A program made the position numbers and the translations under genes. Of a DNA stretch of 64,000 nucleotides, positions 11,301 through 21,942 are shown in pieces. The number at the start of each line of letters is the position of its first letter. Positions within the stretch are counted from its first letter, which is position 1. Source of the stretch: Microdochium bolleyi (taxonomy: Eukaryota; Ascomycota; Sordariomycetes; Xylariales; Microdochiaceae). The stretch covers positions 3,353,524 to 3,417,523 of the forward strand of contig KQ964245.1 of assembly GCA_001566295.1 (NCBI GenBank), read 5' to 3'. The notes below the pieces were generated by a model. That model saw only the letters and a program-made list of their open reading frames with translations. It did not search any database and was not told the origin of the DNA.

Positions 11301-12431
11301 TTGGTCTTGTCCAGATCTGCGTAGAACTGGTCAAATCTCGCCTTATCCACAGGGGTAACTAGCCAGTCACTTCCAGTAGTTTGCTGTGTGAGGCCAGTGC
11401 CTTGGGGACTCATAGGCGGACGGCCCAGGGGGCTGCTCGTGCGGACTTGCGCGCTTCCGCTCAGTTGCCTGGGGATTGCCGAGATGGTGCCCGTCGGCGC
11501 AGGGCTCTGTCTAGCAGCAGATGGGCGCCTTGTCGCAGCCTCGTAGAGAGCTGCAGGGAGAATCGTGGGGAGGCTTCGGAGCGCACCGCTCTTCATGGAC
11601 GTCAGGAGATGCATCGCAATCACGAACTCGGTCAGCACGAGCGCACCTCTCTGCTCCGTATCGGCAAGCTGCCATATGCGGCCAAGAGCTTCATTCGGGA
11701 GACCTGACTTCTCGAAAATGCCCCTGGCTTGGTCGCCCGCCAGCATGCTGCCATTCTGGAGAGGTTGTCGCTCGAACAGGCCAGCGTACTGAGCGACCTT
11801 CTCCGGCGTCAATGGTGGTATCCTGAGAGGACCGCCCGTGCCTTGTGCTTGTAGTGGTTGGGCCGTCGCTTGCGGGGGTGGCGGGATTCCGCCAATGTTG
11901 ATGCCATCGAAACGGGGAAGTTGGGCTGGCTGGAAAGCCAGCTCGGTAGTGGGTTCGCGGCCGGCCTGGGCATGACCGATGAGTCGCAAGACGATTCCGA
12001 AGCCGACCGGTGTTAGGAAACCTCTGTTCTCCTGGTCTGCGATTTGCCAGATCTGTGGGACAAAGAGCATTGTTAGTTGACTGAATCGCAAGCACGGCGG
12101 ATAGTTCCGGGATCGTGCGACCGTGGCCAAGCTATGAGCCTAGGTACTGACTGACCTCTCCTAGGATCCGCGACTCCAGCTTGGTCTTCTCGAAGAACTT
12201 GACAGCAATCTCGCCGGTCACGACGCCCACATTATCGGTATCAGCCTGCCGGAAGAGCTGTCCGTAGACTCGTTTCTCTTCAGGGGTAAGGTTGAGGTTC
12301 GGCGCTAGCAATGCACACTGGTCAGCGCGACTCCGTCATAGAAAAGGTGTGCGTAGAAGAGGACGGAGAGGAAACCAGTCCGTCGAAGCTCAGGGAAGCT
12401 CACCCGTATCGGCGGAGGCGTCGGCAGACAT
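8398..12431 (-). CDS. EDE1: Ede1-type endocytic scaffold (three EH domains, coiled coil, UBA)
   Basis: Four exons: 12431-12404, 12304-12156, 12052-8516 and 8427-8398, giving 1247 aa. EH1 spans the first splice junctions (PNLNLTPEEKRVYGQLF, then IWQIADQENRG), EH2 is at about residues 140-235 and EH3 at about 288-380, each with the EF-hand-like loop (IWQLADTEQRG, IWDLADINSEG). A long Gln/Lys/Glu coiled coil follows at about 530-720, then a disordered Ser/Pro region with an NPF motif and acidic DD/FDDLDDEF patches. A UBA domain ends the protein (DPIVKDLTAMGYSRKDAI). In yeast this family is an early-arriving scaffold of clathrin endocytic sites, binding NPF-containing adaptors and ubiquitin. The last exon is only 30 nt and supplies AANFLASQS, the expected UBA helix 3. 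Without splicing, the frame runs into a poly-Gln end. The short first exon (MSADASADT) begins at ATG 12431. Confidence 0.92.
8486..8506. repeat. (TTG)7 microsatellite in the last Ede1 intron
   Basis: Seven perfect TTG triplets lie immediately downstream (on the minus strand, as CAA) of the donor of the last Ede1 intron, 8515-8428. If the intron is retained they encode a short poly-Gln run followed by a stop at 8477. Confidence 0.85.
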
Positions 12432-13523
12432 GTTGCGCAACCAAGATCACGAAGCTGCCAGAGTTGGGCACGGAGCTCGGTCTGTCGAGCTATGGTGGTG
12501 AGTGGGGAGGCTGTTGGGGTGACGTGTGCGAGTGATGCAAGCCTCGAAGGGGAGTAATACCGTCGCAAGCAAGCGATGGCACCAGTAGCTGGAGAATGAC
12601 GATCCAGCAGCTTCCCAGGACCAAAAGATCGGTGCTGGGAATGGGTCGCAGTGTTTGTGCTTGCCAAAAAGCGTTCGTGATCGTCGGATTCGCGGGTGGT
12701 TGGCGTTTACGTATTGGCGCTGGGAGCTCCGGAGCCCTGTTGGCGGGTGATTGGGATGGGCTTACCTGGCACCCGAGCACAGCCAGGCCATTCCGAGAGC
12801 TCATTTAGCACCGTTGGTTCCCCAGACTCGACCCCTGCATCTGTCACTGCACTGTACGTTCATGCGAGCGCTGGCGCCTGCAGCTCAGACATGACGGCGC
12901 ATACGTCGTCTGTCTCGGCTCAGCTGTTGCAAAGTGACGGGGCAGCAGCTCTTGCATAAGGCGGACATTTGGCACTTGATATCCATGCATGCCTGCTACA
13001 TTCGACGGTGAACCACATGCCGATCTTGCTTTCCCACCACATGCTGCATGCCGTAGTCTGGCTCTTCAAGGGAGCTGAGTCGCGCCTGGTTCATGGAGGG
13101 TGTGATTGTAATGGTGGCGTTCAGTCTGGGCTGGACACCCTAGGTCAAAGACCCTGGCGATTTTGTACGCAGTACATGCAAGTTAGGCAGATGATTATAG
13201 ACCTGAGCCAGAGCACACTACGCTTCGCAGGAAATCTGATGGGAATTATTCGGTAAAGTGATTAAAAGGTCCTAAGACAAACCTACAATGCTGTAACAGC
13301 TTCCAGGCGGTGCATACATGCCGTGGCTAGCATAGCGGCATCGAAAACAAAGGACGGTGACATTCCCCGGGACGCTCGAGGGAAAGTGGGCAAGGACATC
13401 CGCGGCCCACAACAAACAGGGTATAGCTATGACAATAAAGTCTCTAATTGCCAACGAACAAAGCCCTTGCGCTTTCTACATCTGTCTGACGGCAAGGAAT
13501 GCTTCTCCGGTGCTTGCTCGCGC
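12432..13523. other. Intergenic: Ede1 promoter and alpha-tubulin 3' flank
   Basis: This 1.09 kb holds the Ede1 upstream region and the 3' flank of alpha-tubulin, both on the minus strand. Open frames here (for example 12490-12808 on both strands) are short and lack family features. No RNA gene was recognised. Confidence 0.5.
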
Positions 13524-15449
13524 TTAGTACTCAGCCTCAAGATCGCCCTCCGCCTCAAGAGAGTCGGAAGCGACCTCCTCGTAGTCGCGCTCGAGCGCAG
13601 CCAGGTCCTCACGGGCCTCGGAGAATTCACCCTCCTCCATACCCTCGCCAACATACCAGTGAACGAAGGCACGCTTGGAGTACATGAGGTCGAACTTGGC
13701 CGACAAAGCGGACCAGGCCTCGGCGATCGCAGTCGTGTTGGACAGCATGCACCTATGATCACAGTTAGTGGCCGGTTCTCTAGATCTACAGGGTGGAACG
13801 GAACATACACAGCGCGGTTGACCTTGGCAAGATCGCCGTTGGGAACGAGCTGAGGAGGCTGGAAGCAGATACCGAGCTTGAAGCCAGTGGGGCACCAGTC
13901 GACAAACTGGATGGTGCGCTTGGTCTTGAGCGTGGCCACAGCGGCGTGGGCGTCCTTGGGGACGACGTCTCCGCGGTACAGCAGGCAGGTCGCCATGTAC
14001 TTGCCGTGGCGAGGGTCGCACTTGACCATCTGGTTGTAGGGCTCGAAGCAAGCCATGGTCATCTCCTGAACGCTGTTGGCCTCGTGGGCAGCCTTGGCGG
14101 CGGAAACGATGGGCGAGTAGGCGACCAGAGGGAAGTGGATACGAGGGTAAGGGACCAGGTTGGTCTGGAACTCGTTGAGGTCGACGTTCAGAGAGCCGTC
14201 GAAACGCAGAGAGGCGGTGATAGATGAAACAACTGCAACGTATTAGCGAGCCGCGCAAGCAAGTTTAAGAGATAACAGTCGAGTAACATACCCTGGGCGA
14301 TCAGGCGGTTCAGGTTCTCGTAGTTAGGACGCTCGAGGCCGAGGCTGCGGCGGCAAATGTCGTAGATGGCCTCGTTGTCGACCATGAAGGAACAGTCAGA
14401 GTGCTCAAGGGTGGTGTGTGTGGTGAGGATGGAGTTGTAAGGCTCGACGACCGAGGTGGCGGTCGAGGGAGCAGGGTAGACGCAGAACTCGAGCTTGCTC
14501 TTCTTGCCGTAGTCGACGGACAGACGCTCCATGAGCAGAGCACCGAAACCAGAGCCGGTACCACCACCGAAGGAGTGGAAGACAAGGAAACCCTGGAGTC
14601 CGGAGCAGGCATCGGCGACCCTGCGGACGCGGTCCATGACCTGATCAATCATCTCCTTGCCGACGGTGTAGTGGCCACGAGCGTAGTTGTTGGACGCATC
14701 CTCCTTTCCGGTAATCATCTGCTCGGGGTGGAACAGGCTGCGGTAGGTGCCGGTGCGGACCTCGTCGACGACGTTGGGCTCCAGATCGGCGTAGATGGTG
14801 CGAGGAACGTATTTGCCCTGGCCTGTGACGCAGTTGAAGGGTGGTCAGCTTTCTGCGGGACTTCGATGAACTAGGACACAGATAGAGCCGTCGCTTCTTA
14901 CCAGTCTCGGAGAAGAATGTGCTGAAGCCATGGTCGGGGTCGGCGGCTTTGCGCTCTTCGGTCAGGAATCCATCAGGCTGAACAGCGTGGATTAGTCACA
15001 GTGATCACTGGCGGTGAGCTCGAGTGATGTGGAAGATGGTAACATACCTGGATGCCGTGCTCAAGGCAGTAGAGCTGTACAAGGGAGTCACCATATCAGT
15101 ATTTGTCTATTGTGGGCTATGATGTCGAGGAAGGTTGTCGTTGGGCGTCGCGGCGGGATATAGGGTCTTGCGAGAGGGTGGCAGCCGTCGAATAGCGGCT
15201 GTTCGATCGACTCGTCTCGAGGGTTGTGCGTGCAGAAAACTCACCTCCCAGCAGGCGTTGGCGATTTGGCAACCGGCCTGGCCGACTATGACGCGAAAAA
15301 AGAAGTCAGCTTGTGGGTAGACACGGAGGGCTGTGGTGGATTGGTGATCTCGGGCAGGTTGCGGTGAGGGAGCCACAAGCGCGCGGCGGCGAAGAGGGGC
15401 GTCGTGGCTTAGGGGAAAACATACCGTTGATGCTGATGATCTCACGCAT
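13524..15449 (-). CDS. Alpha-tubulin
   Basis: Seven exons: 15449-15425, 15285-15245, 15074-15048, 14977-14902, 14822-14292, 14232-13809 and 13752-13524, giving 450 aa, the normal length. The start MREIISIN then VGQAGCQIANACWE, the signature GGGTGSG loop for GTP binding, and VVPKDAHAAVATLKTKRTIQFVDWCPTG-type sequence identify tubulin. LEHGIQPDGF and the ending EAEGDLEAEY with a terminal Tyr identify the alpha, not beta, isotype. The catalytic Glu region (DACSGLQGFL upstream, GEFSEAREDLAALERDY near the C-terminus) is complete. It pairs with beta-tubulin in microtubules for mitosis and hyphal transport. The first four exons are tiny (25, 41, 27 and 76 nt), as is usual for fungal tubulin genes. 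All splice sites are GT-AG and the frames join without gaps. Filamentous fungi often have two alpha genes. Which of the two this is cannot be decided here. Confidence 0.97.
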
Positions 15450-16887
15450 GTTGGCAAGATGTGCAGTCAAGAGGTGGTGGTGTGCAAGGTGAGGAGCCGG
15501 AAGAGGAGCAGGAGACCGTTGCGAGGGCGGTAGTTAAGAAAGACTGGCTCGAGGATGCGGTCGGGAGAGGGTAGGGCAGGTCGGGCGAAGAAGGGGTCTG
15601 GAGTGTTGACAGTGCGGCAGGCGTGAAGGGGTCGAGTGTATTTTCCCAAATCACTGGTGGGGCGCAAATGACTGGCTGGTCCGGGGGGTAGAGGGGGGTG
15701 CCTAGCGTGTTGAGCTGCGGCCGGCGAGCCACTGAGCTGGCCAGCTCGGCCGTCGAGATAAACACGCTAAGCAGCTGCCCCTGGTTGCCCTGCACAATGT
15801 CGTGGACCAGAGCCAAGGTCTCGTGCTGTGCAACCACAACTTTTGTGAAAGATCAACAGCACCGGGATTGTTCTGCATTGTCGAACCATCCGAATATCTG
15901 CGGCAATAGGTCGACTATGTATGCCTACCACCTTTTGCTGCACAACACGACATCTACTCCTAATACACGAATCGCTCCAGAAAGAACCCCCTTCCACGCG
16001 TCAGGCATCTTTCAGCATCCGCAGGAACAAGGCGGGGTAGGTACTAAAGTACCTAGGTCGAGGCGCGCCAGACACCACCCAAACTGTGCTGGAAAGTCTG
16101 GCAGAGGCCGCAGCCAGAAAGTAAACAAAGTGCCGGCACTACGGTACTCCGTACAGGCAGCCACTTGCTGCACCTTGACACAGGTAGACGCCGCTTGCAT
16201 CATGCCATCAACTCCTGTTCATAAGCATCACTCTCCGCCGCAGCCCAGCCAGATTCCAGAAGTCCCATGGCAGCAGATCCCTGCTGCACCGCGGCTGGCA
16301 CAACTGGTCCGGACTCCGGGGCCAGGGTAGCGGCCAAATTGGATGATACGAAGTCCGGTGTTCACCTGACCGTTCTTTCGTCCCAGCTCTGCCGCTCACC
16401 AACGCATCGTTGCTGGTCCGTGACTACATACAACGAAATGAGGGCATTCGGAGCCTGGAACTTGAGCAGGTAATTCTTCTTCTTCTCAAGGGCACAGTCA
16501 GGGAGCTGTCTGGCGGTTGAGGCCATCTCTCCCGCCCCACACGTGCTGTATCTCCAACAACCCTGACCCATGTGAAAATGCTTAGAGCGACAGCTGGGCA
16601 TGCCAAGTTGTTCAACCTCACTCGAACAACGTCAATCCATACCATAAGTGCGCAAAAGCCGTCACAACTTGCAATCGTAGGCATAACTGGCGATAACTTC
16701 GCACATCACGAAAGCCGAACTTCAGTGTCGCGTCCAGCAGAATACTGGACAATTGCTTTGTCATCTCGGGGAAACGTTTCCTTGGGCGGCGGGGGAGTTC
16801 CAACGTCCAACCTCATACACAACCCCCTTCTCACAGTGGTCTTCACATCAAGGCAGAACTTCCTTGCGGACTGTCCAACACTACAAC
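15450..16887. other. Intergenic: divergent promoter of alpha-tubulin and the Pga1-like gene
   Basis: This 1.44 kb lies between two divergent gene starts. It includes a CT/GA-rich stretch next to the tubulin start (about 15460-15720) typical of leaders of highly expressed fungal genes, and one ACGCGT box near 15997. An open frame at 15698-16330 has no recognisable protein character. Confidence 0.5.
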
Positions 16888-17791
16888 ATGCCAGCCCTTC
16901 TGACTATGCTCAGCGACTTCCTCCTCCTCTTCCTCCTCCTGCCACTACTAGTCCGCGCAAACACAGAAAAGACAATCTTCCTTGGCCCTCCCACTGTAAA
17001 CATCCCCTCGTCCCACCCCACACTCGATGCCTTGCTTCTCGACGTCCTGCGCCCGCAGACCTTGGCCTCGTCTGTCATCCGGACGACCCTGAACGCCTCT
17101 TTCCCGCAGTCCTCGCCGTACCTAGCTTCACTCGGCACCGGCGTCGGGGGGCGTGATGTCGACTACAGTGACAAAGATTACGGCACTCCTTCCTGGCTCA
17201 TTCTGGACGACCTGGTGCCCGGCCAGCGATATGAGGTCCGCGTATGCTGGGCCGCGACTGTAAGTCGAACCACAGCACACTCTCTCTCAACCACTCACAA
17301 GATTATTACAACGTCCATCAAATCTCACTCCGCGCATCCCAAAACAGCAACCGACAGCCTTCAAGCTCGAGACCTTTGAGCTCGACAAGGTCTTTGGCAC
17401 GCCGGAGCTCATCTCTTCGCTGTCGGCATACTCGTATGCCCGGCACAACAACAGCAGCAGCAGCGCCGCCCAACAGGACACAGCCAAGATTCGCGCGAGA
17501 GACAGCAATGGCAAGGACGACACAGAGCACCACCGATCTGTCTTATTCCTCCGCATCTTCGCCGCGGCAGACTACTTCACGCTTCACAAGGGGCTCATGA
17601 CCACTGTGCCTCCCGTGCGCGTGGATGTTATTCTCGACCCCTTCCTGCTGAATGTCCTGCCGCGATCTCTGCTGCCCATTGTTGGGTATATCATCATCGT
17701 GGCGGTGGGATCTTGGTTTCTGGCCAAGAACATTGCTGGCGCCCTGCGCCATGTCGCGTTACAGACGGACTTGCACAAGAAGGCACAGTGA
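16888..17791 (+). CDS. Pga1-like GPI mannosyltransferase II co-factor
   Basis: Exons 16888-17259 and 17348-17791 give 271 aa. The intron is phase 0 with donor GTAAGT and acceptor ACAG. A signal peptide (MPALLTMLSDFLLLFLLLPL, cut near A24) leads into a lumenal domain with the family-like blocks LVPGQRYEVRVCWAAT and QPTAFKLETFELDKVF. One C-terminal membrane helix lies at about residues 231-253 (PIVGYIIIVAVGSWFLAKN), followed by a short basic cytosolic tail. This type I membrane layout and the WAATQPT junction match my memory of fungal Pga1 proteins, which assist the second mannosyltransferase of GPI-anchor synthesis in the ER membrane together with Gpi18. That function is known for yeast and only inferred here. 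Another ER type I membrane protein is the alternative. Confidence 0.7.
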
Positions 17792-18022
17792 TGGAAGGTA
17801 GAAAACACTTTTAGGGTATGTTTCCAGATGTAATCGTTTTTGCGTATCTTAGAAATGAAGTAAAGAAAGCAGGGGATCGTGATCCAAGACTGCCAGAACA
17901 CAGGCCATAACTCGTAAGCACCAGACAACCATCCTGAAGAAGATGCCAAAGTCGGCCCAAGAATCCAAGACTCCATAGCCTCCGCGCTTTTTCCCATGGT
18001 CGACCAGAGGTCCCCAGATTGT

Positions 18023-19441
18023 CTACCACCCACCAGGATAACCCCCAGAGTGCCCCTGCGGGGCGTGCCCGCCTGGTGGCGGCTGCTGGCTGTTGGCGTA
18101 TGGCGATTGGTTCGAATAGTTGTGAGGTCCTTGTTGCTGGTGCGAAGCAGCTCCGACGTAACCGGGGTTATAGCCGGACTGTTGAGGCGGGGGGTGGTAC
18201 TGCTGAGGCGCGCCGCCGTACGATGACTGCGTCGGCGTGGACGAGCCGTATTGTTGCGGTTGCGCTGTAGAACATTAGCTGTGATTGGCAGGACACCAGG
18301 CCTGGTGGTTCACTTACAGTACCCGTGAGCAGCGCCTTGCGGAGCGCTTGGGCTATGCCCATAACTTGACTGATGTGCAGGCGGAGGCGGGTTGTTGTAT
18401 GTATTTGTCGAAGGGTTGGAGCCATGTTGCGTTGGCGGTGCCTGGTACGAAGTGGGAGGCGCCGTGCCGGAGTACGCTCCAGACTGGCCGCTGTTGGAAT
18501 AGCCGTAGTTTTGAGTCTGCCGCAATGGTTCCTGGTGTCAAAAACTATGGCTCTCCCGTGGCCATGAGCCCTGAGAGCACTTACAGATTCATGATGGCCT
18601 CCAAAGGCGTTGACGACCCCCCCTATCAGGCCGCCGTGGTGCGGCTGGTTTTGCTGTGCACCTCCATGGTAGTTCTGCGGTTGTTCCGGCTTGTCTTTGC
18701 CACCTCCCGAGAAGATATTTGACGCCAATTTACCGACAATCTTTCCTGCCGCACCGTTTCCGCCGCCACCACCGCCGTGGTTTGAGGAGTTGCCGCCGTG
18801 CTGGCCCCCGCCTCCAGATAGTCCCCCGAGGAGCTGCCCAGCAAGCTTTCCTGCCATGCCGCCGCCACCACTGCCGCCGCCGTGGCCCGAGGAATGGCCG
18901 CCGCCGTGCCCTCCGCCACCACTGAGCCCGCCCATGATCTGGCCAGCAAGTCCTCCAAGACCACCGCCGCCGCCGCCGCCATGGGAGTTGCCTTTGCCAC
19001 CGCCAAGCTGGTTCATGAGTGTCTGGGTCGCAAAGCTCTGCAAGACGTTGTCAGCAAGTCTCGTGTGTACCAAGTATGCCTGTTGCCATGCTGCAAACTT
19101 ACGCCAATTCCTCTGTCGCCCGTAGGCCCATCAGGACCGCCTCTTGACCCGTCCGAGGGCAAGACTGGCTCCAGCCGGCCGTCAGGATGCTTGACCGTCT
19201 GCGTGCCATCGGGATGTGTGATGATCTGCTGCTGGTCCGGGACGCCGTAGGGGTGCTCGTGACCTGGAGCGGGTGTAGCCCCGGGGGCTGCGGTTGTGGG
19301 GATATCCCATTGGGAGACGCCCGTCGAGAGCTGGACGTAGTAGTATTTTCTCGAGGTGCCGTCCCACTGGGCGATCCAGCCGGGAGGGAGCTGAGGAGGC
19401 TCAAAGTTCGGGCCCTCGTTGGGCGAACCAGGACCGGGCAT
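18023..19441 (-). CDS. WW-domain protein with Gly-rich and Gln/Pro/Tyr-rich regions
   Basis: Four exons: 19441-19103, 19037-18585, 18531-18318 and 18264-18023, giving 415 aa. A WW domain lies at about residues 18-48 (LPPGWIAQWDGTSRKYYYVQ, SQWDIP), preceded by MPGPGSPNEGPNFEPP. A short HPDG/TVKHPDGR segment follows, then three tandem Gly/His/Ser modules, each with an amphipathic core (LAGQIMGGLSGGGG, LAGQLLGGLSGGGG, IVGKLASNIFSGGG). The tail is Tyr/Gln/Pro/Ser-rich, prion-like, ending GGYPGGW. WW domains bind Pro-rich ligands. The rest suggests self-association or condensate formation. This arrangement is conserved in filamentous fungi as far as I recall, without a firm function. The gene converges with the Pga1-like gene, 231 bp apart. 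Possible starts upstream in the same frame exist, but M at 19441 is best. Confidence 0.82.
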
Positions 19442-20563
19442 CGCGAAACCGCCGAGTTGTGTATCGGTAATTGTGTAGCTGTCACGAAGGAGCGAGGACC
19501 GTGGGGCGGTGCTGGTCGCAAAACAGGCTGGAGGGGTCGATGACGGATTCGGCGTGTGGAGGAGATGCGGGACAGGAGATAGGGTGGGCGAGACAGAAGC
19601 TCGGCAGCTTCTTGTTGTGACTCTCTCTCGCACAAAACCCTTGCGGGAGGCGAAACGGAGGAGGAAAGGGTGGTCAGGGTCGATCGCAGCCCAGGAGAGC
19701 GGACTGGATGGGTGGAAACCAGATGAGCAGCAACAAGTCGGTCGAGCCGAAAGAGGTGAGCAGGAGGGGTCCAGATAAAGTGCCACCACTCAGAGCTTGA
19801 ATCTGGAGGGATCGGCTGCACCTGCAAGGCCAAGTCTGGTCTGGCCTAGCCCAGCCCGATGCAACGTCCCTTGTCTGGATAGGCGCAGACATCCTGATGA
19901 GCATTCTCGTCAGACTTGCACACTCTGTCTTTCTATTCGGGTTTTGCTCCCTACCCATGTCTGCTGTGCCATGTCATGACGACGTCTCAAGGTCCGCTCT
20001 CAGGCTGGATCCGTGCTGATGACACTTCGGCGTGAGGCCTGCCGACTAAGCCGTTGGTAGCACAGATGCCCAGTGGTCGCAGGACTCTCCTGGCTGACGA
20101 AGAGGTGCAACGCACCACACTGCGAAGCCACGCTGCGTTGCGTGGCTGTCCACATCCAAGGCTAGGACGCCTGGTGGCTGTTGAGCCACAACGACGAGCC
20201 CTGGTCGGCTGCCTCCTGACAGTCACCTCATCGACAGGGCCACACCCGGAGGTCCCAACTACTCCATATCCGTACATCGTCGTGAGCCTCCACAGAGTGC
20301 ACTGCTCATCTTAAGACTGGTCACGCTCCATATCTTCAATCACCGCTAATGCGTTCAGCTAAGCTCGTTGCACTCATCCCGGTTCCACTCCTACGTGAAG
20401 GTCACACTCAATGCCTCTCGCTAGCGATTGGGGACAAGCAGCTCATTCACCATGAATCGATTCCCTTGTAGCTTCAGCTCAGGCACATATGTTAATTGTA
20501 TGTTCAACATCAACCGGCACGTCAACAGGCGCACGTAGACGTGACCACCTCGCGGGCCAACTC
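19442..20563. other. Intergenic: WW-gene promoter
   Basis: This 1.12 kb lies upstream of the WW gene and downstream of the cupin gene, all minus strand. Apart from short unconvincing open frames (for example 19509-19778 and 19987-20277) I see nothing coding, and no RNA gene. Confidence 0.45.
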
Positions 20564-21307
20564 TCAACCACCCTTGACCCACCCTTCCTTCTCGTTCTCA
20601 GCCTTGCTCTTCTGGCTCCACTCGGGCGCCTCGTCCTTGCCGTCATCCTCGGCGCGGTCCCCCTCCACCTTGTCCTTGTGCACGCTCCTCGGGTTGTGCT
20701 CGGCCGGGCTGTACACCGTGTACAGCAGCAATGGCGTGGGGCCCGTGTTGAGGAACTGGTGCTTGGTGCCCGCCGGCACAATGACCAGGTCTCCGGCCTT
20801 GACGTTTTGGTCCAGCCCCGCCACCTGCGCGACGCCCGTGCCCGACGTGAAGGTGAGGATCTGGTCGACGGTGTGGACCTGCTCACGATCAATTACCCCC
20901 CAGGTTGCGTGTCAGTAATTGGATGATTGTGAGAGAGTACCCGCCGCTGCCCAGGAGTAAGGAAGGGTAGAAGGCAACGACATCATTGTCCGACGTACCT
21001 CTTCGCCAATCTCGCCGCCGACGGGGACGTTCATGAGCACGAGCTGGCTGTACAGACCCGTCCACAGCACCCGGCGGAAGTCCGCCGACGTCGACGGCAG
21101 CGACCCCTGCATGTCCGGGAAGTACACCATCTCTTTCTTCGGGCGCTCGGTCGAGGGTCTGTCAAAGTGAGCCATTGTGCGGGCGCTGGCGATACTCGTC
21201 TTTGTGACTGGTCTGTTGCGGCTGGATGGTGCAAGTCTCGCGGCGGTGGTGCGGACGGTACTCGTGCAGGCAGGTGTTGCGCGTGACAGGAATGTGCGTT
21301 GAAGCAT
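20564..21307 (-). CDS. Cupin-fold protein with a likely mitochondrial presequence
   Basis: Exons 21307-20999 and 20878-20564 give 207 aa. The intron (GTACGT donor, GAGCAG acceptor, 120 nt) is phase 0. The first 45 residues are rich in Arg, Ser, Thr and Ala without acids (MLQRTFLSRATPACTSTVRT), which fits mitochondrial import. An alternative start at the internal MAHFDRPS would give a cytosolic form. The core is a single cupin barrel with PVGGEIGEE, VHTVDQILTF and GDLVIVPAGTKHQFLNTGP, then YTVYSPAEHNP. The two cupin motifs supply possible His metal ligands at VH and KH. A Lys/Glu-rich tail follows. The core closely resembles small bacterial cupins of the kind annotated as mannose-6-phosphate-isomerase-like. 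The substrate is unknown. Confidence 0.82.
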
Positions 21308-21942
21308 TGATCAGGGTCCGAGGAAAGCCTGAAACGCAACAAACAGTCAAGATTGTTGTCTGAATACAGAAGCACAAGGTGTTCGATGTTAGAGAAACGT
21401 AGTCAGAAGTAGTCCTTAACTTTCGCCATCAGATCGGGCTGTTCACGGGAATTGGACAAAACAGGGGAATACATCATGGTTATATCATTGTTGGATTTGT
21501 ACCTTCCGCTGGCTACAGGAGCTGCGGTCTTTCGGTAAAGACGCACAGTGAGGAATCACGGACGTCATCATGATCGTACCATCTCGACGTCTTGTCCTGG
21601 CCGCGGGGTTGCGTTATTGGCGAGTTGGGAGCCACAACCTATCAAGCTCAATTGGGACAATCCAACTGTGCTCGGTGTTCTGGTCACCGACCCACCTGGA
21701 CCATTGGCATACGTCTTGACCTCTTTGCACATAATCGACGTATGCGTGAAGGTTAACAGTCGGCCTATATTTCATGGCATGAGGACGTCCGATTACGTCG
21801 CACTAGCACTCTTAGAACCCCCCTAACGCCATGGCTATGGAAAACAGAACAACAGCTCCAACAAGCAACGCTACTTCAAGACAAGAAATGCGAGCAATGG
21901 AGCTAGCCCTCACGCCTTGATCCCAGTTAGTCCAGGTCTTCA
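21308..21942. other. Intergenic: cupin promoter and Bud6 3' flank
   Basis: This 635 bp lies between two minus-strand genes. No convincing frame, RNA or repeat is seen. Confidence 0.5.

Noticed and set aside
12053..12130. Ede1 starting at an ATG at 12130
   Set aside because: That start reads through an intron and would truncate EH1. Splicing to two upstream exons restores a complete EH1 domain.
13524..15449. Beta-tubulin identity
   Set aside because: The sequence after the N-terminus (LEHGIQPDGF) and the C-terminal Tyr following an acidic tail are alpha-tubulin features.
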